Origin: Pseudofrankia coriaricola
GTDB taxonomy: Bacteria; Actinomycetota; Actinomycetes; Frankiales; Frankiaceae
DNA length: 63,015 nucleotides
Assembly: GCF_001854805.1 (NCBI RefSeq)
Contig: NZ_MBLO01000277.1
Span: 1-63,015, forward strand
Direction of reading: 5' to 3'
Shown here: positions 26,486 through 34,931 of the stretch, one piece after another
Numbering within the stretch: the first letter of the stretch is position 1
Layout of the letters: each line of letters opens with the position of its first letter
Position numbers and translations under genes: made by a program
Notes under the pieces: model-generated
What the model saw: only the letters and a program-made list of their open reading frames with translations
What the model was told of the DNA's origin: nothing
Databases searched by the model: none

Positions 26486-27151
26486 GTGGCGGAGGCGATC
26501 GATGGTGTCACGGGGCAGGCACCTCGGGACCGGTCCCGGAGGGGCCGCGCGACGAAGGACCCGGCGGGCCGGACCCAGATCCTGGACGCGGCCGTCGCCT
26601 GCATCCTGGAGCTCGGCTTCTACCGGGCCAGCACCAACGAGATCGCCCGGCGCGCGAACGTCAGCTGGGGTGCCATCCAGTACTATTTCGGCTCCCGCGA
26701 AGCCCTGATGATCGCCGCTGCCGAAGAACTCAACCGCCGCTTCATCGACGCCATCGCCGAACGCCACGTCGAGGGCGACACCCTCGAAACACGGATTCAC
26801 TCCCTCTACGACCTGCTCGCCCAGTACTACAGCGAACCGACCTTCCTCGCTCGCCTGCAGATTCTCCTCAACCTCCAACATGACCCCGACACCTCGGCCG
26901 ACGCGACGGAAAGCCTGCGCAGTCAGGCAGAGCGCGTCGCCGGCGAAATCAGACGCCTCCTCACCGAAACCCTCGGCGAGGACGCCGACCCGGGCCGCAG
27001 CACCGTGCTGTTCCACGCCATCCGCGGCTTCGCCATAAGCCAGCAGCTCGCCGAGTCCGCCTGCCCACCCATCGCCGAGCGCGAGGCCGCGACCCGAACG
27101 CGCTTTCTCGCCGGCATCGTCGCCACGGAGCTGCAGGCGAGAAACGCGTAG
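26486..27151 (+). CDS. TetR-family regulator A
   Basis: The product is 221 aa from GTG 26486, with AAGGAG upstream. The N-terminal domain has ILDAAVACILELGFYRASTN, EIARRANVSWGAIQYYFGSR and EAL, a TetR DNA-binding domain. Its recognition helix (WGAIQYYFGSREAL) is nearly that of the second TetR at 37603 (WGTIQHQFGTREAL), and the effector domains also align. It is a candidate for binding the repeated 14-bp dyads. The ligand, perhaps an acyl-CoA or pathway intermediate, is unknown. Confidence 0.92.
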   Translation: MAEAIDGVTGQAPRDRSRRGRATKDPAGRTQILDAAVACILELGFYRASTNEIARRANVSWGAIQYYFGSREALMIAAAEELNRRFIDAIAERHVEGDTLETRIHSLYDLLAQYYSEPTFLARLQILLNLQHDPDTSADATESLRSQAERVAGEIRRLLTETLGEDADPGRSTVLFHAIRGFAISQQLAESACPPIAEREAATRTRFLAGIVATELQARNA

Positions 27152-27242
27152 GCCAGCCAGCGAAGTCCGTCGCTATTCCTTGGCAGACCAGTAGGTCACG
27201 ACGATGGAACGGGTCGCTGTTCACGGTGCCGAAACCCGTCAG

Positions 27243-28184
27243 TCAGACCGAGATAGGGACCGACGCATACCCACGCACCGTGCTGGTGTGCACCCGTTCC
27301 AGCCGGCTGTGGTCGACGCTCCAGGACGGGAAGCGCCTCAGGGTTTCCTCCAGCGCGACGCGTCCCTCGAGCCGGGCCAGCGCCGCGCCGAGGCAGAAGT
27401 GCACGCCGTGGCCGAACGCCAGGTGCCGCTGCCCCGCCCGGCGGACATCGAAGCGGTCGGGGTCGTCGAAGGCTCGCGGGTCACGCCCGGCGCTGCCAGT
27501 GAGCAGGAGGACCTTGGAGTCCTTGGGAATGTCCACGCCGCGCAGGGTCACGTCACGGGTCGTCCAGCGTCCCTGAACGGGAGACGGCGCCTCGTAGCGC
27601 AGCAGTTCCTCGACCGCACCCGGGATGAGCCTCGGATCGGCAGTGAGGTCGGCAAGCTGCGCCGGGTGATCGGCGAGGATGACGGCCGCGTTGCCCAGCA
27701 GCTTGGCAACGGTCTCCGTTCCCGCCGAGTAGAGCAGCAGGGCGAAACGGACGCACTCGTCGGTGCCGAGCCGACGGGACCCACCGGTATTGTCAGTGAT
27801 CTCCGCGTTGACGAGGTCAGTGACCATGTCCTCGCGCGGTGACCGGCGACGCTCCGCCGCCAGGTCCGCGAGGTAGCCGGCCAGGGCGAGTCCCGCCGTC
27901 GCCGCCTTCTCGTTGACCATGCCCACACCCGGCTCGATGTGGAACATCCCGTCGACGAGCCGGCGCAACTCCTCCTGGTCCTCGCTCGGCACGCCAACGA
28001 GAGCCGAGATGACCCGCGACGGCACCTGCGCGGCGAAATCGCGGACATAGTCGACCGAACGCTCATCGGGCCGCCTCGACCTCCGCTCCGACCACCATGT
28101 TCGATTCCCTGACGCCACCTCAGGCGACCAAAGGTAGCACTCACTATGTGGTGATGACCACCGAACGGCTTCGCCGCGAGCCAT
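27243..28184 (-). pseudogene. Cytochrome P450, 5'-truncated
   Basis: From about 28070 to 27243 the frame is a good bacterial P450 C-terminal two-thirds: DYVRDFAAQVPSRVISALVG, I-helix LLYSAGTETVAKLLG, EELLR of the ExxR motif and haem loop FGHGVHFCLG with the axial Cys. The first 120 residues, including the B-C loop, are missing and replaced by unrelated sequence (start at 28184). A P450-like scrap (DFDVAVSYADIRQVS) appears in another frame near 28330, which suggests frameshift decay. It converges with the TetR gene at 27151. Confidence 0.75.
28134..28147 (-). promoter_or_regulatory. 14-bp dyad GTAGCACTCACTAT (site 5, one mismatch)
   Basis: One base differs from ATAGY-N4-RCTAT. The flank CACTATGTGG-N3-TGACCAC is shared with site 4. 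It lies inside the nonconserved 5' part of the P450 remnant and points to it. Confidence 0.6.
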
Positions 28185-28471
28185 GGCGTCCGCCGCAGGG
28201 CGCCGCTGGTGGCCACTCCAACGATCGTTCGGTCAGGATCCAGCCCGGTCACCGAACCGAACGGGATGGCCGCGAAGCGACTGGGCGGCCAACGGGTTTC
28301 GAGAGCCCGACACCTGACGGATGTCCGCGTAGCTGACGGCGACGTCGAAATCATTTGCTCGGGGCTGGCAGCCCCTCGGTCGTAACGAGCCACCTCAGAT
28401 GAGATAGTGCGAGATACATCACTGTTGCTATGCTGTCGCTTCTTTCGAATTCGGGCAGGAGACATGACGTC

Positions 28472-29767
28472 ATGAGCCCTCAGCGCATGCGTGCGCGAGT
28501 GGTCACCTCAGCGACCGCCGCCTTACTCGTCGGGCTGTCCCTCACTGGTTGTGCAGCCTCCTCGTCCTCGCCCAGCGCGGCGGACGCCGCGGGCGGCCCC
28601 TGCGCATCGCCGGGCGTGACCAGCAAGTCGATCAAGATCGGACTCATCTACCCGGACACCGGCGGCGCGGTCGCGACCGGCTTCCGATCGGCACGCAGCG
28701 CCGTCGAGGCGCGGATCGACCACCAGAACGCGAACGGCGGCATACACGGGCGGCAGGTCGTCCTCGAGTGGCGCGACGACGAGTCGAGCGCCGAGGGGTT
28801 CACCCACGCGGCGCACGACCTCCTCGACAACGAGCAGGTCTTCGGCCTCATCGCGCAGACCATCGGCATCGGGCCGTCCGCCGCATGGCTGGACGAGGCC
28901 GGCGTGCCGGTGGTCGGGGTCGCCACCGACAGCTCCTGGACCGACGACCACGACAACATGTTCACCTTCGGGTCGCTGTTCAACGAGGGAAACCCGGTCT
29001 CCACCTTCGGTGAGTACGTGAAGAAGCAGGGTGGGACGAGGGCCTACCTCGTCATCGACCCGTCCGCCCCGGCGTCGCACGGCCTGGCGACGCAGTTCGC
29101 GCCCAGCCTGACCTCCCAGGGCGTGACGGTCGTCGGCACGAGCGACTACACCCAGTCCGTCTCCAACCCGACCCACGTGATCGACAGCCTCGAGAGGACC
29201 GGCGCCGACGCGCTCATCGGCGTGCTGCAGTTGGGCGCTTACGTCGACATCTACGCCGCGGCGAAGGCCGCGGGCATCAGGCTGAAGGTGGCACTGACCA
29301 CCGCCGGCTACAACATGGAGCTGCTCGCCGCCAGGGGCCGCGACATGGCCGGCATGTCGGTTCTCGTGGGCTACCAGTCCTTCCAGCAGGACTCCCCCAC
29401 CATGCGCGTCTACCACGAGGCCATGGCCGCCTACGCGCCGGAACTCGCCGACCCGAACGAGGAGGTCGCGCTCGCCTCCTACGTGGCGGCCGACGAGATG
29501 CTCGTCGGCCTCGACCGCGCCGGGCAGTGCCCCACCCGCGAGGCGTTCATCCACAACCTGCGCCAGGTGCACGACTACTCGGCCGGCGGCCTGATCGCGC
29601 CCACCGATCTCAGCCAGCCGAAGGCACCGGCAAGATGCTTCAACTTCCTGCGGGTGAACGCGTCTGGAGACGCCTACGCCGTGGTCCCCGGCGGGAACGG
29701 TCCAGCGGGGTTCTGGTGTGGCACCGCCCTGGGCTCCGGCAACGGCACGCCCCGTTCTGGCAGGTGA
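28472..29767 (+). CDS. ABC-type substrate-binding lipoprotein
   Basis: The product is 431 aa from ATG 28472, with AGGAGA upstream. The lipobox is LTGC. The mature part begins SPGVTSKSIKIGLIYPDTGG and continues with NANGGIHGRQVVLEWRDDES, a type-1 binding fold of the LivJ family. Like the one at 17641 it has no permease or ATPase neighbour. It shares a gene-end block (ARCFNFLRVNA) with binding proteins for aromatic or branched acids in actinobacteria, from memory. It is followed by an acyl-CoA dehydrogenase with its own dyad promoter. Confidence 0.9.
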   Translation: MSPQRMRARVVTSATAALLVGLSLTGCAASSSSPSAADAAGGPCASPGVTSKSIKIGLIYPDTGGAVATGFRSARSAVEARIDHQNANGGIHGRQVVLEWRDDESSAEGFTHAAHDLLDNEQVFGLIAQTIGIGPSAAWLDEAGVPVVGVATDSSWTDDHDNMFTFGSLFNEGNPVSTFGEYVKKQGGTRAYLVIDPSAPASHGLATQFAPSLTSQGVTVVGTSDYTQSVSNPTHVIDSLERTGADALIGVLQLGAYVDIYAAAKAAGIRLKVALTTAGYNMELLAARGRDMAGMSVLVGYQSFQQDSPTMRVYHEAMAAYAPELADPNEEVALASYVAADEMLVGLDRAGQCPTREAFIHNLRQVHDYSAGGLIAPTDLSQPKAPARCFNFLRVNASGDAYAVVPGGNGPAGFWCGTALGSGNGTPRSGR

Positions 29768-29826
29768 CCCACGGCACTTCCCGCCCGGTCACGCAATGCC
29801 ACCAACTTCATCGCGGCTCCTACAAC

Positions 29827-29840
29827 ATAGTTACTGCTAT
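29827..29840 (+). promoter_or_regulatory. 14-bp dyad ATAGTTACTGCTAT (site 6)
   Basis: It lies 51 bases before the GTG of the acyl-CoA dehydrogenase. TATTGT overlaps its right edge; no clear -35 was seen. Confidence 0.68.
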
Positions 29841-29890
29841 TGTCACACCTTGTTGGAGTTGGCCCCAGTCTGGGTGAGGAGCGTGTCGAC

Positions 29891-31063
29891 GTGCGGCGAG
29901 AACTCTTCGGGCCTGACCACGAGGCGCTGCGGGAGACCGCACGCACGTTCGTCGAGCGTGAGGTGGTTCCCCATCAGGATGCCTGGTTGGAGAAGGGTCT
30001 CGTGGACCGGTCGGCCTGGCTGGCCGCCGGCGCCCAGGGGCTGCTGGGTATCGCCGCACCGGCCGAGTATGGGGGTGCCGGCGAACGCGACTACCGGTAT
30101 CGGCTGGTGCTCATTGAGGAGCTGGCCAGGGTCGGCGCGGCGTCCTTCAACGCCGGCACGTCCGTGCAGGACGACCTCGTCGTCCCCTATCTGAGGGACC
30201 TCGGCACTCCCGAGCAGCAGGCGGCCTGGCTGCCGCGGTTGTGCGCGGGGGAGGCGATCGGCGCGCTGGCGATGACCGAGCCGGGCGCGGGCAGCGACCT
30301 GCAGGGCATCCGCACCAGCGCGGTCCGCGACGGCGACGGCTGGCGCCTGTCCGGCAGCAAGACCTTCATCACCAACGGCATCCTGGCCGACGTCGTCATC
30401 GTCTTCGCCCGCACGGACCCCGCCGCCGGCTCCCGCGGGTACAGCCTGTTCCTGGTCGACAGCACGGCCGCCGGCTTCCGCCATGGCCGCAAGCTCGAGA
30501 AGCTCGGCCTGCGCGGTAACGACACCGCCGAACTGTTCTTCGACGACATCACGCTGCCCGCGGCCGCCCTGCTCGGCACCGAGGGCCGCGGCCTGGCCCA
30601 CCTCATGGAACGGCTGCCGCTCGAGCGGCTGTCGATCGCCGCCACGTCCTACGCGTTCGCCCGCGCCGCCTACGACTGGACCGTCGAGTACTGCTTCGGG
30701 CGCCGCGCCTTCGGCCAGCCGATCGGCGACTTCCAGAACACCCGGTTCACCCTCGCGGAACTCGCCACCGAACTGGACGTCGCGCAGGCGTACCACGACC
30801 GCGCCGTCCTCGCCCTGGGCGACGGCTCACTGACGGCGGTGGACGCCGCCAAGGCCAAATGGTGGCTGACCGACCTGCAGAACCGGGTCGTCGACCGGTG
30901 CGTGCAGCTATACGGCGGCTACGGCTTCATGTGGGAATATCCGATCACCCGTGCCTATGCCGATGCCCGCATCCAGCCGATCTTCGGCGGCACCAACGAA
31001 ATCATGAAAGAGATCATCGGCCGCGACATCGCCCGGCGGACCACCACAGACACCCAGCGCTGA
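29891..31063 (+). CDS. Acyl-CoA dehydrogenase
   Basis: The product is 390 aa from GTG 29891 (GAGGAG at 29875; a start at 29840 would place the dyad in the coding region). FAD/substrate motifs: AMTEPGAGSDLQGIRTSAVR, SKTFITNGILADV, RGYSLFLVDST and QLYGGYGFMWEYPI, with FGGTNEIMKEI near the end. The last block has Gly where short/medium-chain enzymes have the catalytic Glu (YEGT), as in long-chain and isovaleryl-type enzymes, whose base lies in helix G. It oxidises an acyl-CoA to the enoyl-CoA with electron-transfer flavoprotein. The substrate is unknown. Confidence 0.93.
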   Translation: MRRELFGPDHEALRETARTFVEREVVPHQDAWLEKGLVDRSAWLAAGAQGLLGIAAPAEYGGAGERDYRYRLVLIEELARVGAASFNAGTSVQDDLVVPYLRDLGTPEQQAAWLPRLCAGEAIGALAMTEPGAGSDLQGIRTSAVRDGDGWRLSGSKTFITNGILADVVIVFARTDPAAGSRGYSLFLVDSTAAGFRHGRKLEKLGLRGNDTAELFFDDITLPAAALLGTEGRGLAHLMERLPLERLSIAATSYAFARAAYDWTVEYCFGRRAFGQPIGDFQNTRFTLAELATELDVAQAYHDRAVLALGDGSLTAVDAAKAKWWLTDLQNRVVDRCVQLYGGYGFMWEYPITRAYADARIQPIFGGTNEIMKEIIGRDIARRTTTDTQR

Positions 31064-31090
31064 TCAGCGAGACCGGGCCGCCCGCCCACG

Positions 31091-31260
31091 TCACAGCCGA
31101 CGGCGCGGACGCAGCACAGCGGACTGCCCAACGGTCGCCAGCAACCGGCCGTCCTCATCGAACATCCGGGCGTGCAGCTGCGCGACGCCGCGCACAAATG
31201 CCTCCACCGAAATATCGAGCAGCACCCAGCCGCCCGCTGGACCCGAGTTATGGATGGCTG
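31091..31260 (-). pseudogene. Acyl-CoA thioesterase (TesB-like) C-terminal scrap
   Basis: The minus frame ending at TGA 31091 reads GWVLLDISVEAFVRGVAQLH then ARMFDEDGRLLATVGQSAV, the last hotdog segment of TesB-like thioesterases. Directly upstream the frame changes into GDAKRVFHLE, matching the last residues of the amidohydrolase at 45194. It is a junction of two gene tails. Confidence 0.7.
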
Positions 31261-31274
31261 GCCTGAGGACGTTC

Positions 31275-31302
31275 GAGGTGGAAGACCCGCTTGGCGTCGC
31301 CG
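31275..31302 (-). repeat. 28-base copy of an amidohydrolase 3' end
   Basis: This stretch is almost identical (one mismatch in 28) to positions 45199-45226, the end of the minus-strand amidohydrolase gene. Both encode KRVFHL. It is a displaced gene tail or a site of recombination. Confidence 0.65.
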
Positions 31303-31377
31303 CATACGGGCTCGGTGCGGATCAGTCGGTGTACTCGCCAGCCAGAACAGGGTGGTCCGGCTACCCGCCCCGTCGGG

Positions 31378-32424
31378 TTAGCCCGGTAACGAGATGCCGA
31401 CGGACGTGAGCCAGCTGGCGATGCGGTCCCAGAGCACCGTCCTGGTCATGGCCTGGTTGTGGCAGTGCGCTGAGCCGCGTAGGACGAACAGGGTCGCGTC
31501 CTTCACGGATCGGTAGCGGGCGAGGTTCCCGAGGTAGTCGTCGGTGAGGTCGTGGTCACCGAACGCGAGGAACAGGGGGATGTCGATGCTGGCCTTCTCC
31601 GTATCCGTCGCCCCAGGGATCAGTGATGCCATGCCGCAGCTGTGCAGTAGTTCGGCCTGCTGGGCGACGAACGCGGCGCGGACCGGGGCGGGGACGTCGG
31701 GCAGGAAGAACGAGTTCGGTGGTAGTCGTCGGCGGCGGCCGGGCGGCCGCTCGGCGTGGGCCCGGGCCAGGGCGCGAAGGTGGTCGTGCAGCGCGTCGCC
31801 GGCGGGCCGATCGGCGTCGCTGATGAACTGCGGCAGCCCGTCGCCGCCGTGGCCGAGGCCGACGAGCGCGTCGAAACAGCGGTGGCGTGCCTGCTGGACC
31901 GTGGCGAGCATGCCGCCCATGGAATGCCCAAGGCCGACGGCCAGCACGTCGCCGTCGACCATCTCCCTGACCATGCCCAGGGCACGGGCGTGGATGGCCG
32001 CGAGCATCCGAGGCGTCACCAGGAAGATGTCGTCCACCGCGCTCGACGCGCCGATGCCGAGATGGTCGAGCGCCACGACGATGGCGCCCCGGCTGGCGAG
32101 ATGCTCGGCCATGCTCCACCCGTCGAGACCGTCGACGTGCAGGTCGAAGTAGGCGGTGGTGCAGCGGCCGCCGGCGAGGCAGTAGACGAGCGGGGTTCGC
32201 GGCCCCGGCCAGGTCGCCGTCGGCATGCGCAGCCAGCCATGCAGCACGTGCGTGCCCGGCAGGTCGACGGCGTCCGACACGTCGATCTCGAGGTTGGTCC
32301 GGCCCGTCAGACCGGGCTGGCCGGGCCGGTGGCCGTTGACCCCTGTCACCACGTCGAGACCCCCGCTCGCGGCCTGCCCTGGCCGGTCCGGTGCTCCTGG
32401 CTGGCTCATTCGACGCTGGCTCAT
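31378..32424 (-). CDS. Alpha/beta hydrolase
   Basis: The product is 348 aa from ATG 32424; this ATG overlaps the stop of the CoA-transferase before it (ATGA), so the pair is co-translated. The nucleophile is in GLGHSMGGMLATV, the strand before the acid is LFLAFGDHDLTDDY and the His is likely in RGSAHCHNQAM. YCLAGGRCTTAYFDLHVDGL includes an N-terminal strand and helix. A cytoplasmic esterase or thioesterase/C-C hydrolase role in the pathway is likely. The substrate is unknown. Confidence 0.85.
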   Translation of the reverse strand: MSQRRMSQPGAPDRPGQAASGGLDVVTGVNGHRPGQPGLTGRTNLEIDVSDAVDLPGTHVLHGWLRMPTATWPGPRTPLVYCLAGGRCTTAYFDLHVDGLDGWSMAEHLASRGAIVVALDHLGIGASSAVDDIFLVTPRMLAAIHARALGMVREMVDGDVLAVGLGHSMGGMLATVQQARHRCFDALVGLGHGGDGLPQFISDADRPAGDALHDHLRALARAHAERPPGRRRRLPPNSFFLPDVPAPVRAAFVAQQAELLHSCGMASLIPGATDTEKASIDIPLFLAFGDHDLTDDYLGNLARYRSVKDATLFVLRGSAHCHNQAMTRTVLWDRIASWLTSVGISLPG

Positions 32425-32429
32425 TCGAC
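32400..32429. repeat. 15-bp perfect tandem duplication at the gene junction
   Basis: Two copies of GCTGGCTCATTCGAC, back to back, cover the CoA-transferase stop and hydrolase start. Each copy carries an ATGA on the minus strand. A related 17-bp unit is repeated three times at 40923-40973, also over a stop codon. Confidence 0.85.
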
Positions 32430-34835
32430 CCAGTGCTCTTCGAACACCGCTCCGGCGGCGACGAGCTTGTCGATGTCGGCGTCGTCGAAGCCGTGCTCGC
32501 GCAGGAGCTCGCGGGTGTGCTGGCCGCAGACGGGTGGCGGGCCCCAGATGTGCTGCGGGGTGTCGGACAGCTGGATGGTCTTGCCGAAGTGTTCGAAGCT
32601 GCCGAGTTTCGGGTGCTGCTGATGCACGACGAGCTCGTGGGCGTCCATCTCCGGGTCGTCGAAGACGTGCCGGCCGAATTCCGCGTCGCACAGTTCGACG
32701 GGGACGCCCGCGGCGTCGAGAAGGGCGAACGCCTCTGTACCCGGCCGGGCACGGAACCAGGGCTCGAGGTGGGCCGCGTCGAGCCGGTCGAGGTCGATGC
32801 CCGTGGCCGCGGCGAGCGCGTCGCGGTGTGGCGGGGTGACCGCGGCGACGCACGCCCATCCGTCGCCTGTCTCGTAGAGCCGGTAGAGGTCATCGAGCCC
32901 GAGCTGCATGCGGTCGAGGCGCGGCCGCGGGAGCGCGCTGCCGTCGGCCTTGACGGCGGCCATGGACGCGACCAGGAGACCGGCGTTGAGGATGGAGGTA
33001 TCGACGGACTGTGCCTCGCCGGTGCGCGCCCGGTGGTAGAGGGCCTGGATGACGCCGATCGCGGAGAAGAATCCGTTGCCGGTGTCACCCAGCGAGGTGA
33101 GGCTCCAGAACGGCTTGCCACCGTCCCAGCAGCCGCCGTCCTCCCAGGTGACGCCGGCCAGCGAGTTGCCGGTCTGGTCGTTGCCGGGCGAGTCGGAGCG
33201 GGGGCCGCGGTCGAAGCCGCGGGTGTGGCAGTAGATGATGTTCGGGTTGATCTCGCGCAGGGCGGCCTCGTCGCACTTCAGCCGCGCCAGCGCGCCCCGG
33301 CGCATGTTGGAGTGCACGACGTCGGCGGAGGCGACGAGCCGGTGCAGGACCGCGAGGCCGTCCGGGGTCTTCAGATCGATGCCGATGCTGCGCTTGCCGC
33401 GGTTGGCGCCGTAGGCGATGTGCTGGGCGTGCCACCAGCGGTCACGAAGAGCGTTGACCTTGATGACGTTCGCGCCGAGGTCGGCGAGCACCTGGGTGCC
33501 GAACGGGCCGGCGACCGCGAAGCCGAGGTCGAGCACGGTGATCCCCTCGAGCGGGGCTCGCCGGCTCGCCACCGGCGTCGGCGCCGCGCCGGCTCGTACC
33601 GGAGATCCCTTGGAAGCGGATCCGCCGGCCAGGACGCTGTCGGTGTGTTCGCCGACGCGCGGCACCGGGCCCCGCGCCTCCCCCGGCGTGCGGCTGAGTC
33701 CGTAGAGGATGCCTGCCTGACGCAGCGGCCCGTGCTCGGGATGGTCGAGCTCGATGACGGCGTGCTCGGCAAGCAGCGCCGGGTCGCGCAGCGCCTCCTC
33801 CGGGGTGCGGACTGGCTGCAGCGGGACGCCCGCCCGCGCGGCGACGGTGACCCACTCGTCGCTGGGGAACCGGGCGAAGGCCTCGACCATTTCCGGGAAG
33901 TAGTGGGCGAGGATGACGATGCTTTCAGGGTCGGGCCCGATCCGGTCCGGGTCCTCGCGCGCGCTGGTGATGTCGCGGCGCTCGGCCAGGGTGTCGCCGT
34001 CGGCGCTGCTGATTGCGAAGCGGGGGTTCGGTACCCACTGCTCGATCCAGCGCCCGTCGGAGCACTGGAAGAAGCCCTTCGGAGCTCGCCGGTCGTACAC
34101 CCAGGAGCGGTAACCGACCGCGTCGGGCCGGCCGACCCGCTGCCACTTCGACGCGGTTCCGCTCAGCGCGGCCTGCAGCAGGGATGTCTCGACGTGCTGG
34201 CCGCGACCGGTGTGCTCACGGGCGAACAACGCCGCGTTGATGCCGGTGGAGGCGAGGAACGCGGCCCCCATGCTCAGCCACGGCGCGTAGGTGAAGATCG
34301 GCCCGCGACGAGGCGCGCCGGGCTCCATGCCCGCGGGAATCTCGAGGTCGGCGAGGTACGGCTCCTCGCCGTGCATGTAGGGGACGGCGCCGCCGTCGTG
34401 GCCGCGCTGCGTGTCCAGGATGCCGAGCCTGGCGGCCACGAGCGCCTCGTAGCCCGGCCGGTCGCGGTGACCGGCGTGCGGCCCGTACCCGGTGATCGAG
34501 CACACGACCAGCCGGGGATTGCGGGCCAGCAGCGTTTCCGCGTCTAGGCCGAGACGGGCCATCGCGCCCGGCGCGAAGGCCTCCAGCACGACGTCCGCCT
34601 TCTCGACCAGTGTCAGGAACCGGTCGCGCTCGTCGGCCCGCTTGAGGTCGAGGACGACGCTGCGCCGCCCCCGCAGCCAGACGTCATAGCCGGGACTGCC
34701 GCGGAACGGGTCGCCGCCGGGCGGCTCGACCTTGACCACGTCCGCGCCGTGGTCGGCCAGGAGCATCCCGGTGACGGGGCCGGCGATGCCCCAGGACAGG
34801 TCGAGCACGCGGACGCCGTCGAGAACGCTTGGCAT
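32421..34835 (-). CDS. Double-length CaiB/BaiF CoA-transferase
   Basis: The product is 804 aa from ATG 34835, about twice the usual 400. It holds two class III CoA-transferase units. The N-half begins GVRVLDLSWGIAGPVTGMLL, the C-half GITVLDLGFAVAGPFGTQVL. The catalytic Asp of the family sits in GDxxxG. The C-half has it (SLGDTGNGFFSAI, Asp584). The N-half reads PWLSMGAAFLAST at the same place, with no Asp. So one active unit and one degenerate unit seem fused. It should move CoA between acyl acids. It is in an operon with the DUF35/thiolase pair upstream and the hydrolase downstream. Confidence 0.9.
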   Translation of the reverse strand: MPSVLDGVRVLDLSWGIAGPVTGMLLADHGADVVKVEPPGGDPFRGSPGYDVWLRGRRSVVLDLKRADERDRFLTLVEKADVVLEAFAPGAMARLGLDAETLLARNPRLVVCSITGYGPHAGHRDRPGYEALVAARLGILDTQRGHDGGAVPYMHGEEPYLADLEIPAGMEPGAPRRGPIFTYAPWLSMGAAFLASTGINAALFAREHTGRGQHVETSLLQAALSGTASKWQRVGRPDAVGYRSWVYDRRAPKGFFQCSDGRWIEQWVPNPRFAISSADGDTLAERRDITSAREDPDRIGPDPESIVILAHYFPEMVEAFARFPSDEWVTVAARAGVPLQPVRTPEEALRDPALLAEHAVIELDHPEHGPLRQAGILYGLSRTPGEARGPVPRVGEHTDSVLAGGSASKGSPVRAGAAPTPVASRRAPLEGITVLDLGFAVAGPFGTQVLADLGANVIKVNALRDRWWHAQHIAYGANRGKRSIGIDLKTPDGLAVLHRLVASADVVHSNMRRGALARLKCDEAALREINPNIIYCHTRGFDRGPRSDSPGNDQTGNSLAGVTWEDGGCWDGGKPFWSLTSLGDTGNGFFSAIGVIQALYHRARTGEAQSVDTSILNAGLLVASMAAVKADGSALPRPRLDRMQLGLDDLYRLYETGDGWACVAAVTPPHRDALAAATGIDLDRLDAAHLEPWFRARPGTEAFALLDAAGVPVELCDAEFGRHVFDDPEMDAHELVVHQQHPKLGSFEHFGKTIQLSDTPQHIWGPPPVCGQHTRELLREHGFDDADIDKLVAAGAVFEEHWVE

Positions 34836-34931
34836 ACTTCTCCTCAGTGTCGCTGGACTGCGGCGTCACTCGGACCGCGACGTCACTGAGACCGCGGCCT
34901 CCGGTACTGCGGGCCGATGCCCATGGACCGG

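Noticed and set aside
28404-28434. A possible eleventh dyad before the lipoprotein gene at 28472
   Set aside because: ATAG and CTAT halves are present but separated by too many bases, with no 14-bp match. Only half sites can be argued.
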